A model generated the notes under the pieces. The model made no database searches. It saw nothing but the letters and a program-made list of their open reading frames with translations, and was not told the DNA's origin. Positions 22,208 through 33,815 of a DNA stretch of 64,000 bases are shown one piece after another. This DNA is from Hyparrhenia diplandra (lineage: Eukaryota > Streptophyta > Magnoliopsida > Poales > Poaceae). The stretch spans positions 1-64,000 of the forward strand of contig JADLZK010012213.1 in assembly GCA_015847255.1 (NCBI GenBank), given 5' to 3'. The stretch's first letter is position 1. Every line of letters begins with the position of its first letter. A program made the translations under genes and the position numbers.

Positions 22208-24355
22208 TTTTCGAAAAGCGTGCTTTAGCACGTACTGCATTAAGAGAAGTTAGAGATCTTACAAACCCCACAGTGGCCGATGGCGAGATGCCAAAGGTCA
22301 AAAAGGGGAAACACAACACATGGCGGCTTTAACGGCGGAGCGTAAACGTTGTACTAAGACTATAACCGTTGCGCTACGATATCGCACGACGGCGGCAAAG
22401 ACAGCCAGTCAGGTCCCCCGCGCCACGGCCCTCGGACGGTGAGAGCGCATCATGGGGAAGAGCTCCGCATCTTCTCCCTCTTGGCCGACGGGACTTCCCC
22501 CTCGAAGTGATGGTGGAATCGCCTTTGCCCGGGTCGGGTCACGGCAAGTTGGACGGAGCGTCCGCCGGACGGCCTTCCCATTTGTTCAGCATGACCCGGC
22601 GCGCCTGCCGTTCCGGATGGGGTCATGGTAGGCGGACTTAGCAGCAAGCCTGGAGCTGCGTCGTAGCCTCCAATCGTCGTCGATAGACCAGGGCCTAGAA
22701 GTCCGGAGCGGTGGCGGGCCCTAATGTCGAGGCTCATCGGCGGGGGTGATGGAATCGATGAAGGCGGCACGCGGATGCGTTGTGGGGACAGCCCGGCAGC
22801 CACGATTGCGGCGACTTTGTCCGCCTCGCCTAGCCCCTAGTGGGATCGCAATCCCCACCTGGACAGGCTCGCAATTTAGGCCGTCTAGGGAGTTCGACAG
22901 CAGCACAGGAGGAAGCTCCCGATTGGCGTGATCTGGCGGCGCAGGCCCCGCAGGCAGGATGTCGTCGTTGAAGCTCTCCACAGACGGCGCCACGCCCTGC
23001 TCCGAAGACGAATGCTCCTTCAACGTCAGCGTCATGGAGTCGAGGAAGGCTGCCACCGCCGGTGGGCGCGCATATCTCCAGCGGGCGAAGGAAGCGGTTG
23101 TTGGCAGTGCGGCTGCGGTGTGGTCGGGTATGGCTCCTTGTCCGCGTGCTCCTCGCCGGCCACCTTTGACGCCTCAGCAACTGCGGGGCTTGGCTAGGCC
23201 GTGCGAGGTGGCGAGAGAGGGTCCGCCAGCACCGCACGAACCCCGGACGCCACAGCATCTGCGAAGTTGAGCTCGACCATACGTAGCGGCGAAGATGGCT
23301 CCAGCTGCACTGCCTGGGAGACCACAGTGGTAGATGGACGCGCGACGAGGGAGGCCACGAGCTCATCAAGCATTGGGTCCACCCGAGCGGGAGGCTCCAC
23401 AAGCACACACGGCACAAGCGCGAGCGGGTCGGCGTTGTCGGCGTAGCTCACGGCGATGTTGACCTTCTTCAGAGGCATAGCGTCTCTCACCAGCTGCAGC
23501 ACTATCGACGTCGATGGGGCCGGATAGAGAATCTATCCGATGAAGAAAGGAGCCGCTTGCGGCCTGGACGCCCCAAGAGCTCCCTGGCCATCGCCATGGC
23601 TGTCGACATCGTGGCGATCCGGAAGGAGTAGGCGCGGGCGTGGCTCCTGCGCACGGCTCGCGGAGGGGCGTAGGGTGGGCGGACGGTGCCGATGCGACTT
23701 GCGGTTCCTCGCCCGGTGCCTCGTCTTTGAGGCGAGAAGAGGCGGGGACGGGGAAGAACACCGGGGCGGCGATGTGATCCCGGCTAGACGGTTGAAAGCG
23801 AGAGGCCGATGAGTGAAGGCGACAGGCCACTTGGCGGCGAGGGTGGGCGGCGTGGCGGCGGCCACGCCTATGCCTCTGAACGAGTGTGAAACCATCGGCG
23901 TCGGCAGGGGCGGGAAGAACACGCGAGGGCGACGGCGGAGGGCCGGCTCATGATGGCGGCGGCGGCGAGCCACCGGGACATGCGCGGCCCGGGCGTTGAC
24001 CGAGCCCACGAGTGCGGACACCCCGGCAAAGCGGTGGCGCCGCAAGAGGGCCGTCGGCGTCACGGTCTTGGCGACAGCGGGCGGCGCTAGCACCGCTCCC
24101 GCCTCTGCGACGATGGGGCGGCGGCGGCGAGGCCCGACCGTGGCTTTTTGTGGCTGGGTCGATGGCGTGATCTCCATCGATGCGACGACGATGCCCGAGG
24201 TTTCCGTGGTCGGCATGGCCGTGTCCCACGGAGCCGCAGCCGGGGGAACAGCTCCGTCGAAGCCGGATTGCTCGGCGAGGTAGGGGGCCTCCGGCTCGGC
24301 GACCTCATCCTCATCGTCCGAGCAATCGGAGATGAAGACGTCCTCCCAACGCATT
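22208..24355 (-). mobile_element. LINE-like insertion lacking ORF2
   Basis: On the minus strand the 3' end reads CTTCTCTTAATGCAG then CTTTTCGAAAAAAA, a 3' end style common to grass L1-like LINEs, with poly-A at 22216-22208. The 5' end carries open frames 24354-23533 (273 codons, start MRWEDVFISDCSDDEDE) and 23502-22830. These are Pro/Arg-rich and could derive from LINE ORF1. No endonuclease or reverse transcriptase is present. The flanks carry an imperfect 16-17-bp direct repeat around CTTGGTTTCT (22191-22207 and 24355-24370), which may be the target duplication. It may be an internally deleted or non-autonomous LINE. Confidence 0.5.
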
Positions 24356-24370
24356 CCCTTGGTTTCTCAG

Positions 24371-24969
24371 TCTCCCATCAACGCCCCTTCCTTAATTTTC
24401 GTCGTAGGAACGGAAGGCTTCGGCGGACGCCGCCGGTCGTCGGCGTGCGACTACTGCAGAACGCGCGGCGGCGGCGGCGGCGGCGGGCGGCGGGTCCCGA
24501 CGACGCGCCGACACCGCCAGGGCTCTGTCGCCGTGCAACCTCCTCGTGCACGGAAGAAGCAGGGTCTGCTCCGCCACGCCCGCTCCTCAACTCTGCGCCC
24601 GACTACCGCGGCCCCCGGAGCCGTCTTCGGAGCGACCGAGGCCAATCGTTGTCGCCGTCCACCGTGGTACTTCCACAGCACCGTCGACCTTCTGTACGAC
24701 GCGCGGCTGCCAGAGCTCGGTCTTGCGCGGCCCAGTACTACAAAGATTAGGATCGTTCGCTGCGCAAAGCTGTCACAGCACTCGACAGCCTTTTACAGAT
24801 GGACGCCGCCATGGACATGTTTCCAAAATACCTGCGAGCTGTAAACACTAGGTATCTCGAGTTGTATTGCAACAAGAAGCTACATGAATCCTCCTTATCA
24901 CTAGGTAGCTCTGAATGGAATAAGATCAGCCATATTAGAAAGCACAACATCAACTGCATCGAAGATTGA
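24371..24969 (+). pseudogene. Unrecognised gene remnant with an in-frame stop
   Basis: A GC-rich leader-like start is followed by a plus-strand frame that reads AAQYYKD, a TAG at 24748, then ALDSLLQMDAAMDMFPKYLR and NTRYLELYCNKKLHE to a stop at 24967-24969. The 72-codon run after the TAG has the amino-acid character of a real exon (helical, mixed charge). I do not recognise the family. The DNA left of the LINE insertion (22140-22207) and right of it (24371 on) read together like one continuous promoter/leader, so the LINE probably split its 5' region. Confidence 0.4.
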
Positions 24970-26500
24970 GATATTTACAATGTTCTGATGAATATTGAGG
25001 TAAATGAAGACTGAGGACCGCACAAGCTGCATCCAAGATAGCTCATGCTTACAGGTAATAATCTGCATTCTTTTCAGTTTTCACTAGGCCGAAAGTTCGT
25101 TTTTAGATTAGTAGCTGTTGCTTACATTACCACAGAAATCTAACCACCATACATCCATCACTGATACGATCAAATACTTGTGTGAATAGCAGGAGGAAAA
25201 GCTTTCATTCCGCCACATCCACGCAAAGCCAGGCATCATTCGATATGGCGATTAAACTGAGTGTTGATACAGCCTAACGAGAGGACATCCACAATTGTCA
25301 ACAATCAGTTGTCCTAGAAAACAAATGTGTTTTTGAACACATTTTCCCTCTTGGAATCTTGCATATGTATGTTTATTGTATTTTATATTTGTAAACTAAT
25401 TTGGCTGAGTTGGACACAGTTTGATTTCTTCAAGATAATTCGGTTGTAAATCTAAGACTCAGTATCTTAAGGGTTAGTTGCTAAGCAATGTATGTTGAGG
25501 TGGCATGATCCTGGCTGGAGAATTGTTTTGGAGTTGTCAATACTTTCAATGCAATTTATGAATAAAATAGTAAAATTCAATAACAACAACAAAAAAGGTT
25601 TCCACCAAGATGGACTCGCTCTGAACCATTGCCATTAGTCCATTACCAAAGCTGTTAAGGTTACAAGAAATGCATAGAAGATTACATCATAGCTCATGAA
25701 CTTTACACCAGATAACAATGCTGATGAAACCTTACGAATGACAGGGTCAAACCATGAAACTTGACTACAAACAGTCAAAGGAGCACAAGCAGTGCACGCT
25801 GGTCAAACCAGGCATAAGCACAGAATTGTGTCATGAATGAAAGAAGCAAAACTCTGACAAATGATTATCTCAGCAGTCCATCATAATGATTCAGACAGTA
25901 ATTTAATAAATCCACACGCAATGGAGCAATAGAGTAACTGTAGAAGAAATAGATATGCGATCACATATTGTGAAGCACACAATCACGATGTTCAATGAAC
26001 TAGTAGACAGATTTTCGGCTTCAAAAGAAAACACAGGAGTTGCACCATCTTTCTAGAGAATGCATTCCCTGCTGGGCAATTGTGCTAATAAGCACACGGA
26101 AGCAGGAGTTTAACATTGGCATGGAGAAAAATGACAAAACAGACACAAGAAGGGCATTAACCTGGTTAGAATTCACTCGGTGAAATAGCAGGCAACACAA
26201 ACCGACCAAGCCATTCAAAACCAGGGAAATCACACAGGAATGAATAAGAATTTAATAAGATGAAATAAGCATGCAGAGAAGTTACAATTAACTAGCCTAT
26301 CATGTCAATTTAGACAGGATATGTCCTAGACATCTGCAACAGATTTAGCTTAAAGCCATCAAAGACAGCGCTATCTTAAGGGTAGCACAACAATCCAGAA
26401 TTAACCACTAGCAGAACAAGAGACATCCAAGAATGAACCACTAGCATAACAAAAGACATATTGCAGGCTACCTGAAAACACCAACAATTGTTCTTCACAC
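24970..26500. other. No gene seen
   Basis: AT-rich DNA with a few short open frames in both strands and no recognised motif. It lies directly after the unrecognised remnant and directly before (in plus-strand order) the HSP70 pseudogene's 3' end, so it may hold 3' untranslated remnants of both. Confidence 0.4.
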
Positions 26501-29456
26501 TTAGTCAACCTCCTCAGTCTTGGGGCCAGCGCCACTACCTCCAGATGGTGCATCCTCGTCCAAACCACAGACCATGTCAAACCCTGGTCCATCTTGGCGA
26601 TGATATGGTTGCAGATGCCCTCGAGCTCCTTCATCTTGTCCTCAAACTCGTCAGCCTCAGCAAGTTGGTTGCCATCAAGCCACTGGATGGCACCATCAAC
26701 TGCATCCTCAATCTTCTTCTTGTCAGCTGTGTCGAGCTTGGAGGAGATCTACTAATCCTTAATGGTGTTGCGCATGTTGTAAGCATTGACGCATAGTTCT
26801 CCAGAGCGTTATTGGACTCGACTTTCGTCTTGTGCTCCTCATCTTCAGACTTGTACCTCTCAGCATCATGGACCATCTTCTTATTCTCCTGGCTCAGTCT
26901 GCCCTCGTCGTTTGTGATAGTGATATTGTTCTTCTAGCCAGTCGTCTTGTCCTCAGCAGAGACGTTCAAGATACAATCGCATCAATGTCAAAACAAATTG
27001 TGATCTGAGGAACACCCCTGGGTGCGGGAGGGATGCCAGAGAGCTCAAACTTGCCGAGCAAGTTGTTGTCCCAGGTCCTGTCCTCTCACCCTCATACACA
27101 CCTGGATAAGGACACCAGGTTGATTGTCTGAATAGGTGGAGAATACCTGACCCTTCTTGCTGGGGATGGTAGTGTATCTCGGGATCAGAAAGGCCATGAC
27201 AGCTCCAGCCATGTCCAGACCAAGAGATAGTGGAGTAACATTCAAGTATTCAACAGCTGGAGGTCCAGAATCTTCTCATTGCCCTCACCACTCAAGATAG
27301 CAGCCTGGACAGCAGCATCGTAGGCAACAGCATATAGCTCACCACCAAGGTGAGTGTCACCAGCTGGGGCCTTGACCTCAACGATACCCTCCTCAATGGT
27401 GAGAAGAGAGACATGAAAAGTACCGCCTCCAAGGTCAAATATAAGAACATTCTTCTCACCAACGCTGGTAGCCTTCTTGTCAAGACCATATGCAATAGCA
27501 GCAGCGGTCAGCTCATTGATAAAATGCATAACATTTATATCAGCAATTACCCCAGCATCCTTGGTAGCGTGCCTCAGGTAGTTATTGAAGTAGCAGGAAC
27601 GGTGACAATTGCGTCTTGATAGTGTTAGCAAGGTAAGCTTCAGCAATCTCCATCATCTTGATGAGAAGTTGAGAACCATAGAGGAGATATCTCTTCAGCA
27701 GCGAACTGCTTCTCCTCGCCCTTGTACTGAACAACAATCATGGGTTTGTCACCAGGCCCCTAAGTAACCTTGAAGGACCAGAGCTTAAAGTCGCTCTGTA
27801 GTCTGTACAGAAGCATCCGTAAATCTCCTACCATTGAGACGCTTGGCGACTGCAGAAAGGATATTATGTGTCAGTAATTGCAGTATATTTTTTTGTACAC
27901 ATAAATGATATGTTTCTAATCTAATAAAGAAAATCACCAGTACAAATCAGTATAGGCTTCCTACAGGGAAGTAAAATCACATTTAATGCTAATACAAGGA
28001 CTAGTAACTGTCTATTACAAGTATAATACATTCAGAAGTAGATAACTATTCTACAAATGGTTGGGGGTAACATTCATTTAAATCATGTGGACTACAAACT
28101 TGTCATTCAAGAACTAATGATAATGTTAAGCTCACAACTGAAGGCAATAGCTAGAACGACACACACTTGAATGAGCATACAGCAGGCCAATTATTAGATA
28201 AACTGCAGATCACAGATGTCTGGTTATTCTAGTCTAGAATCAACAAAACAAAGCACCCAAAACAAAGCACCAGGATAGGTTTACACAAAACTAAAAAGGA
28301 GAATGTTGGCATGTAAACTGCTATAAATCAGTAACTGTAGGCTAATTAAGGAGCAACCAATGTCACAAGATCCGTTCCTCCTGGCTATTTGCCATATTTG
28401 ACGCTGCATATAGCTCAAAAAAAGCCATGCGTCAGATACCAAACGGCATTGCAAGAATCCCTAATGCTTCTTCACGTATTAAAACAATGCATTAAGTAAA
28501 AGCACGCAACCTCAGCAAAAAAGATGGTCGTTGTGTTTTGAATTGAATAATAATAATAGTCACTAATTCTCAGCGAATGGGTACATTTACATCACAGGTT
28601 GCACAATAAACACTGCAAGGAAACAAACTCTCAAAAGGGGGAAATTATTGAAATTTAGTTAACTGTTGGATAGGTTCAGCTCCTTTTGATGAAAAAAAAA
28701 AAAAAAAACATACAAAAAGGAGATTTTTTTTTTTTTTTTTGGTTAAGGAAGATCAGATGGTAGTGCATGATGTACTTGGATCATCATCCGCGATGCAGAC
28801 TCGTGTTATGGATATAGCATCCTCAATTCCCCCCTTCCATAAAAAAAGTTGTTTTCTGGCTCACACACAACAGCCTAATGACAGGGCACGTGCAGGCAAA
28901 TTGCGTGGCAATCGAAGTATAATAGAACAATTATATCCTTTCTGTTACTAATTAAGTTGACACACAAGAGTAAACATGAAGTCAACCATCCCAACAGCAG
29001 TCAACTGAACTAAGCAGGCGCGCAGATCCAGTAGCTCTGAGCGAAATAACTCGCAACCAGAGCAACAGATCCATCCAAGGTACTCAAAGTGATAAACGAC
29101 ATGCGCAGGGATTCCTCGAGACATTAAGAACTTTGCAAAAATCAATACAGGCTGAGCTAGAACGGGAGCCAAAATCACCAGATCTAATCTAACCCAGCAA
29201 GCAGCAGAGCAGGGACCATCAGGAGTTCAGTACAACGAAGGGGGCGGGAGATGGGGTCGGGTCTGGGTCAGCTCACCAAAGACGATGTTGATGGGGTTCA
29301 TGGCGGCATCCCTGATGAGGCGCTCGAAGTCGGTGAAGGCGGCGTAGGACGGGGTGGTGCGCTCGATGCGGTTGTGCTGCCCGGCAGCGCCGACGGACGA
29401 GTAGGTGGTGTACCCAGGTCGATTCCGATGGCGGGGCCCTTGGCCTTGCCGGCCAT
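26501..29456 (-). pseudogene. HSP70 (cytosolic HSC70-type) pseudogene with intron
   Basis: HSP70 is an ATP-driven cytosolic chaperone. Exon 1 (29456-29277) starts MAGKAKGPAIGIDLGT, has a frameshift in the first signature, continues RTTPSYAAFTD and ends at a GT donor. Exon 2 (27849-26501) follows a CTGCAG acceptor after a 1.4-kb intron, the position usual for plant HSC70 genes. Exon 2 carries INELTAAAIAYGLDKKATS and IFDLGGGTFHVSLL (the usual Asp of GGGTFD is His). Then about 130-140 residues are missing between HLGGE (about 27336) and AVAYDAAVQAAILSGEGN. Several further frameshifts occur. The C-terminal EEVD is still readable before the stop at 26503-26501. Retained intron shows DNA-level duplication, not retroposition. 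Confidence 0.92.
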
Positions 29457-30666
29457 CCCTGCTCGCTATACCTGACGAGAGGATGGGCGGACGGCGATAC
29501 TGAGCGGCGGCGACAGCGGCGGGTAGCGTTTTGGTGAGGAGAGGGAGGAGCGACAACAGGGGAGGGAGAGCAAGGAGGAGGTTGAGAGACTGTTGGAAAT
29601 GCTGGTCAAACCATGTCTCAAAAAAGGAGACTTTTGTATTTTTATTAATTGATTAAATTGAAGAAAAAAATCATCTATTTAAGGACTTCTGAAGAAAACT
29701 TCATATTTGTTCGTTCTGTGAAGTACTACAAGCTTCATCCTAAAACTGATAGAAGAAATACCTTACTTTTTAAATCAAATTCTTTTAAGTTTAATTAGCT
29801 TTAAAGAAAACATTATTAATATTCATATCTACTAATGTATTTATTAAGAAGATATATATTTCATTATTAATGTACTGACATTCATTATGCAACATAAATA
29901 TTAGAGAAATTTTATATATTTATTCAAATTAAAAAGATTTAATTATTTAAAAAGTGAGAATCCCTCTTAAAACATCTCCTATAGTTCAAAAACTAATTGG
30001 TAAGCCAATAAGTTTTATAAATGCCTAAAAATAGAAGCATATTTATTTGTTTCTCTAAAAGTTTACAAAATCTTGGTATTACAAAATATTAAAGGCAATT
30101 TTGTATAAAGAATACCACACTATTTCTAAATCCCTCCAACCAATTTTATACTTTCTTTCTCTCTTGTACATTTGCACTAGGAACCCCATCCTACTCCTTA
30201 TTCTCACATCCTTCCACCTCCAGATTGGTCAATCAATATGCGTGCGTATATATTTCCACGCGATTGAATCGGGTTTTCCCATGTGCGGACCGAAAAGATC
30301 AGGAGATGTGATTGGGAGTTGTTGGAGAGCAGTTTTTTCAATCTTACCAAAAAAAAAAAAATCAGGATTGGGAGCTAGTTTTGGAAACTAGAGATACTCC
30401 ATAGTACTATCTCATTGATTATATATGCTACAAACGAAAAAAAACTATATTTTAACGAGCTCACGTGACCCATTCGGTTTTTATCAAATCAAATGGAAAA
30501 AAGACCCTTTGAAAGATTTGTTAAACAACTCTTAAGTGCTTGTTCAGTTAATCCCCAATTTGAAAGGGTCGATGAGAATTTTGTTCAGTCAAAATTTCAT
30601 TCAACCCCTCCAATTCTCTCGGATTAGGGATTAATCAAATAAGACCCAAAGGTAAGAATTTGGTAA
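29457..30666. other. No gene seen; HSP70 upstream region and AT-rich DNA
   Basis: 29457-29580 is the GC-rich former 5' leader/promoter of the HSP70 copy. From 29590 to 30660 the DNA is strongly AT-rich with no credible frame. Confidence 0.4.
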
Positions 30667-30685
30667 ATCTCCCATTCAACTTTTT

Positions 30686-31001
30686 GCGAGACCCAGTTAC
30701 TGCACGCAGACGCTCACATATATGAGCGCACACTCACCTCTATGAATGCACGCACGCACACCTTACTCCTATGAGCACCTCTAATGAACTCGAGTTGGAC
30801 CGGTAAATTTAGAAATTGACGAAATCACCACAGGCGCCTCATCGTCGACCAGGCGAATCGCCTACCACTGAAAGAATAGCGCCGTTAAAATCTGGAGTAA
30901 ATCTAGAAAAATGCGAGCACCCATATTAACTCAAGGATTTAAACCCGAGTGAGCAGATTCCATCACAAGAAACGCACCAGCTGAGCTACGCTCAATTTGC
31001 A
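30686..31001 (-). mobile_element. tRNA-derived SINE with target duplication
   Basis: On the minus strand the 5' part contains TAGCTCAGCTGGTGCG, an RNA polymerase III A-box-like motif, followed about 35 bases on by a B-box-like GGGTTTAAATCC. The 3' part ends in GT-rich GTGTGCGTGCGTGC and TCATAGAGGTGAGTG motifs. The body is flanked by direct repeats of 19 bp matching at 16 positions (30667-30685 and 31002-31020). Size about 316 bp. It has the architecture of a grass SINE; it is not a functional tRNA gene. Confidence 0.75.
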
Positions 31002-31621
31002 ATCTCCCTCTCAACTTTTAGAAATGCGTATGCATTGTGCGTTGGCTATCCCCACGAACTCTCTTTCTCGGGTTTTCACATGACCATATGCCAATACACG
31101 TTTTGTATTCCCTCACACTCAGTTTCCGAGTTTTAACTATTGTGACTATTAAAAACAAAACTAAAATAGAACTCCCTATTCATTTTTATTCACTTACATA
31201 ATCTTTTGTTTACAATTGACTTTTAATGAGAGCTTCTGGATATGCTCTTTTTTTCTCAACGAAAATGGCGACAAAACAATCCAGTCTGGTTCTCTTGTTC
31301 GCGTCTTTCATGCACACACACACAGAAAAGGAGAAAATATATAGCAGGTGAACGCGAAATGGAGGTGGATAGACAAGCTCGACTCCAACGGGCAAGATTA
31401 AAATAGATTCTCAAGACAAAATGATGCAGCTATCTACTGCACTTTTTGATATCGCAAGTAACATGCTCTAGTCTTACCAGCTCCAGAATCACAGAGATCC
31501 ACAGTCACTGCTTCCTTGGCTTCAGAGAATCAGAGCTGAGCCACAGATTCGAACGCAGAGCAGAGGAGGGTCTCCGTTCCAACATGGCAAGTTGGCAACA
31601 TGCTCGTCACAGCCCCTCAAA

Positions 31622-31680
31622 TACTCCCTCCATTTCAAATTATAAATCTCTTTAACTTTTTTGTCAAATTTTCTATGTAC
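31622..31680 (+). mobile_element. Stowaway-like MITE end fragment
   Basis: The sequence after TA at 31622 reads CTCCCTCCATTTCAAATTAT, the terminal repeat style of Stowaway (Tc1/mariner) MITEs. Only one end is present; the element is truncated where the copia gag relic begins. Confidence 0.5.
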
Positions 31681-31821
31681 TCGTCTCAGCTTTAGCCGTC
31701 CCCTGAGATCCGTGACCGTGAGCGTCAACACGTCGAGGAGTGTCTCGATAGCCAACATGATCTGCTTGAACTGGGACAGCACGCTGTGGAGGATCTTCTC
31801 TACCACCTTGGTCTCCTCCAC
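31681..31821 (-). pseudogene. Copia-type gag fragment (UBN2 region)
   Basis: The minus-strand frame reads EETKVVEKILHSVLSQFKQI, AIETLLDVLTLTVTDLRGRLK. The pattern V-V-x-K-x-L, then S/A-I-E-x-L-L-D, then L-x-G-R-L-K is that of the gag (UBN2) region of grass copia elements. It stops abruptly at the MITE fragment. The probable LTR and primer site of the same element lie at 32392-32650, on the expected side. Confidence 0.6.
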
Positions 31822-31854
31822 GACCTATAGCCAAGAGCTATGTCCTCCTCCGGT

Positions 31855-32221
31855 TGAACACCGGCTTAGTCAACGACCGTCCGGAACGACTGGGCCTCGA
31901 GATTCACTTTCATCAACAACGCCCAGTCCGAGTAATTGGTTTTGGTGAGGACAGGGTAGCTTTGCCGCTGTTGTCGCGATTGGCTCGTCGCCGCTAGCTA
32001 CCCGGGTGTGGTGTGTTTTCTTTTGTAATAGGTTCAGCTCTCGGGGTTGTTAGTTGGAGGGTCCGCCCCATCCCTCCCCTCTCGTTTCTTGCTGTTTGTT
32101 TGTGTTGGGGATTTCATGGGTAACCCGAGGGTTACTCGCGTCTCCTCTTATATCCGGTTACCGGCCTTTCTTTCGGCCTTTCTCTTAAAGCAGTACGGGT
32201 GAAGTCCCGCTTTCAAAAAAG
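31855..32221 (+). mobile_element. 5'-truncated LINE 3' end
   Basis: Plus-strand sequence ending GGCCTTTCTCTTAAAGCAG, a short GTACGGGTGAAGTCCCGC hairpin-like run, then CTTTCAAAAAA. This is the 3' end form of grass L1-like LINEs. No coding sequence remains. The left edge is approximate; it sits between the copia gag relic and the copia primer site. Confidence 0.5.
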
Positions 32222-32391
32222 GGTAATCTGGTCCTCACACACTACTCATTGTACCACAACGTCGGTCTTTGTGCCGCTTGACCGATCATCTTTCCCATTG
32301 CGCGGCGCCGGCGGCATGTTGAGCGCGTACTCGATTGCTCGGTTCCGATTCTAGTGGCTATACTTCGTCGCAATCGATTCCCGGCCCGCAA

Positions 32392-32650
32392 CCCTCTCTG
32401 ATGCCATGTCAGAGTTCACCAGAGAAATGACAATGGTACACCGTCGGTGAGCTCAACAGCACACTACCACAAATTCACGTGTGAAAGCAGTGGAAGAAAA
32501 CAGAGTCTTTGTGCTATCTAATAGGGTTCTATGACTCTATTGAAAAGTAGTATAACCAGTTACAGATACATAGAGATCAGGTCACAAAGCCAGTCACAAA
32601 GCCACCTCTTCCCCGATGCATGCCATCATAGACATGATGACCCTAGGGTT
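32392..32650 (-). mobile_element. Copia-like primer binding site and LTR remnant
   Basis: On the minus strand TGGCATCAGAGAGG (32405-32392) is a near match to the initiator Met-tRNA primer site (consensus TGGTATCAGAG). It directly follows a CA (32408-32407) that would end the LTR occupying 32407 to about 32650. The far LTR edge is not fixed because another repeat starts near 32653. Confidence 0.45.
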
Positions 32651-32652
32651 GT

Positions 32653-33055
32653 GTGAAATTTTTACATTTTGGTCCCTTTTAGAAACATTTTTTACAAATA
32701 GCTCCTTGCGAAACATTTTTCGAGAATAGACTATTTTTTCGGCGTATTAGGACACGACGCCGAGGTATGAGACTCGGCGCTGTGTCGACAACGCCGAACT
32801 CTTGTCACGTCAGCGTGGACTCGGTCCGAGGTGCCACGAAGGCGTTGGGCCCCGTGTACCTTGGAGCTGTGTTACTTCACGTCCAGCCGCAGACCTCGGC
32901 GTGGCACTACTCGACGCCGAGGTCTAGGCACTCGACGCCGAGTTCCTCTTTATTTTGGAGCAGACAAAACCAGTGGGGCCGGGAGCAGCGTGTGGACAAC
33001 ATTAGCCTGAGATTTGGACAAGGCAGACGGCAGAGCCGCAAAGGTGTGTTGGTCA
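32653..33055 (+). repeat. Dispersed repeat with CGGCGCCGAG-type motifs, copy 1
   Basis: Closely related to 57353-57758 in inverted orientation. Both copies start with GTGAAATTTTT(A/G)(C/T)ATTTTG and share GGCGTATTA, GCCGAGGTATGAG, CACGCTGACG-type and GTGTGGACAACATT blocks in the same order. Rich in CTCGGCG/CGCCGAG motifs. The element class is unknown; no transposase is present. Confidence 0.7.
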
Positions 33056-33451
33056 TGAACAGTGGCCAGAACAGCTTTCTTCGTTTTGGTCTGTTGGACA
33101 TCCACAAAGTGCGGTTTTGTGCAGCGCACACTGCTTTCTTCGTTTTGGTCTGGCGAACACAGTAGAAAAATACAGTATCTTGTAGTTTAGGAAGGGAGAG
33201 GGGGAAGACTAAATGGAAGCCCTTTGCTGCAATCTGCGGCTGTGAGAGCCCTTTGCAGCTTATAATACCCTTATACGAAAACACAATATTCTTATGATTG
33301 ACTTTTTTGATCAGGCCATGCGACTAGACATTTTGTTGTTTTAGAAAAATACCATAATTTTATGGAATACTTTGGTTTTGAAAACGTAACGTTGTTTGGA
33401 TGTAAAGAACTTTGTAGTTTCGATGGTAATAACTTTCCTATTTATTTATTA
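33056..33451. other. No gene seen
   Basis: Follows the dispersed repeat. GTTTTGGTCTG appears twice about 55 bp apart (33080-33150). Otherwise AT-rich. Confidence 0.35.
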
Positions 33452-33647
33452 CTAGGTACGTGCCCGCACGTTGCTACGGATACTAAACTTTTATATGAAA
33501 AATACATGGATCGCACGATAAAATAACAATACTGTGAAAATAAAATACCAACGTTAAAGTGATATTTAATAAAAAAACAAAGTCCATAAAATTAACGTAA
33601 TCAAGGAAAGTGTGGCATCTTTGAACTGGATAAAAACTTTCATTTAG

Positions 33648-33815
33648 GGGTGGTAATGGATCCGGCCCTTTTGCCTTCTTTCACAATACCACTTGGCCCT
33701 TTCCATTTTTAGTTCAAAATTATATAGCTTTACGGCCCGATCCTAAGCCAATCCGATCCTTAAATTTGCTAGCCTGAATTAAAGGGCCCTTTACCACCCT
33801 ACACCAAGAACTATT
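33648..33815. mobile_element. Small hAT-type MITE candidate
   Basis: The left end TAGGGGTGGTAATGG and the inverted right end TAGGGTGGTAAAGGG match apart from one indel and a few changes; TAGGGGTGG-type ends are common in hAT MITEs. The element is about 168 bp and contains GGCCC motifs near both ends. No 8-bp duplication was found. Confidence 0.45.

Noticed and set aside
22830..24354. Host gene with a 273-codon minus-strand ORF
   Set aside because: Open in several frames on both strands, ends in a LINE-type tail with poly-A; transposon origin is more likely.
30950..31000. tRNA gene
   Set aside because: A- and B-box-like motifs are present but the cloverleaf is not complete and the unit has SINE tail and target duplications.
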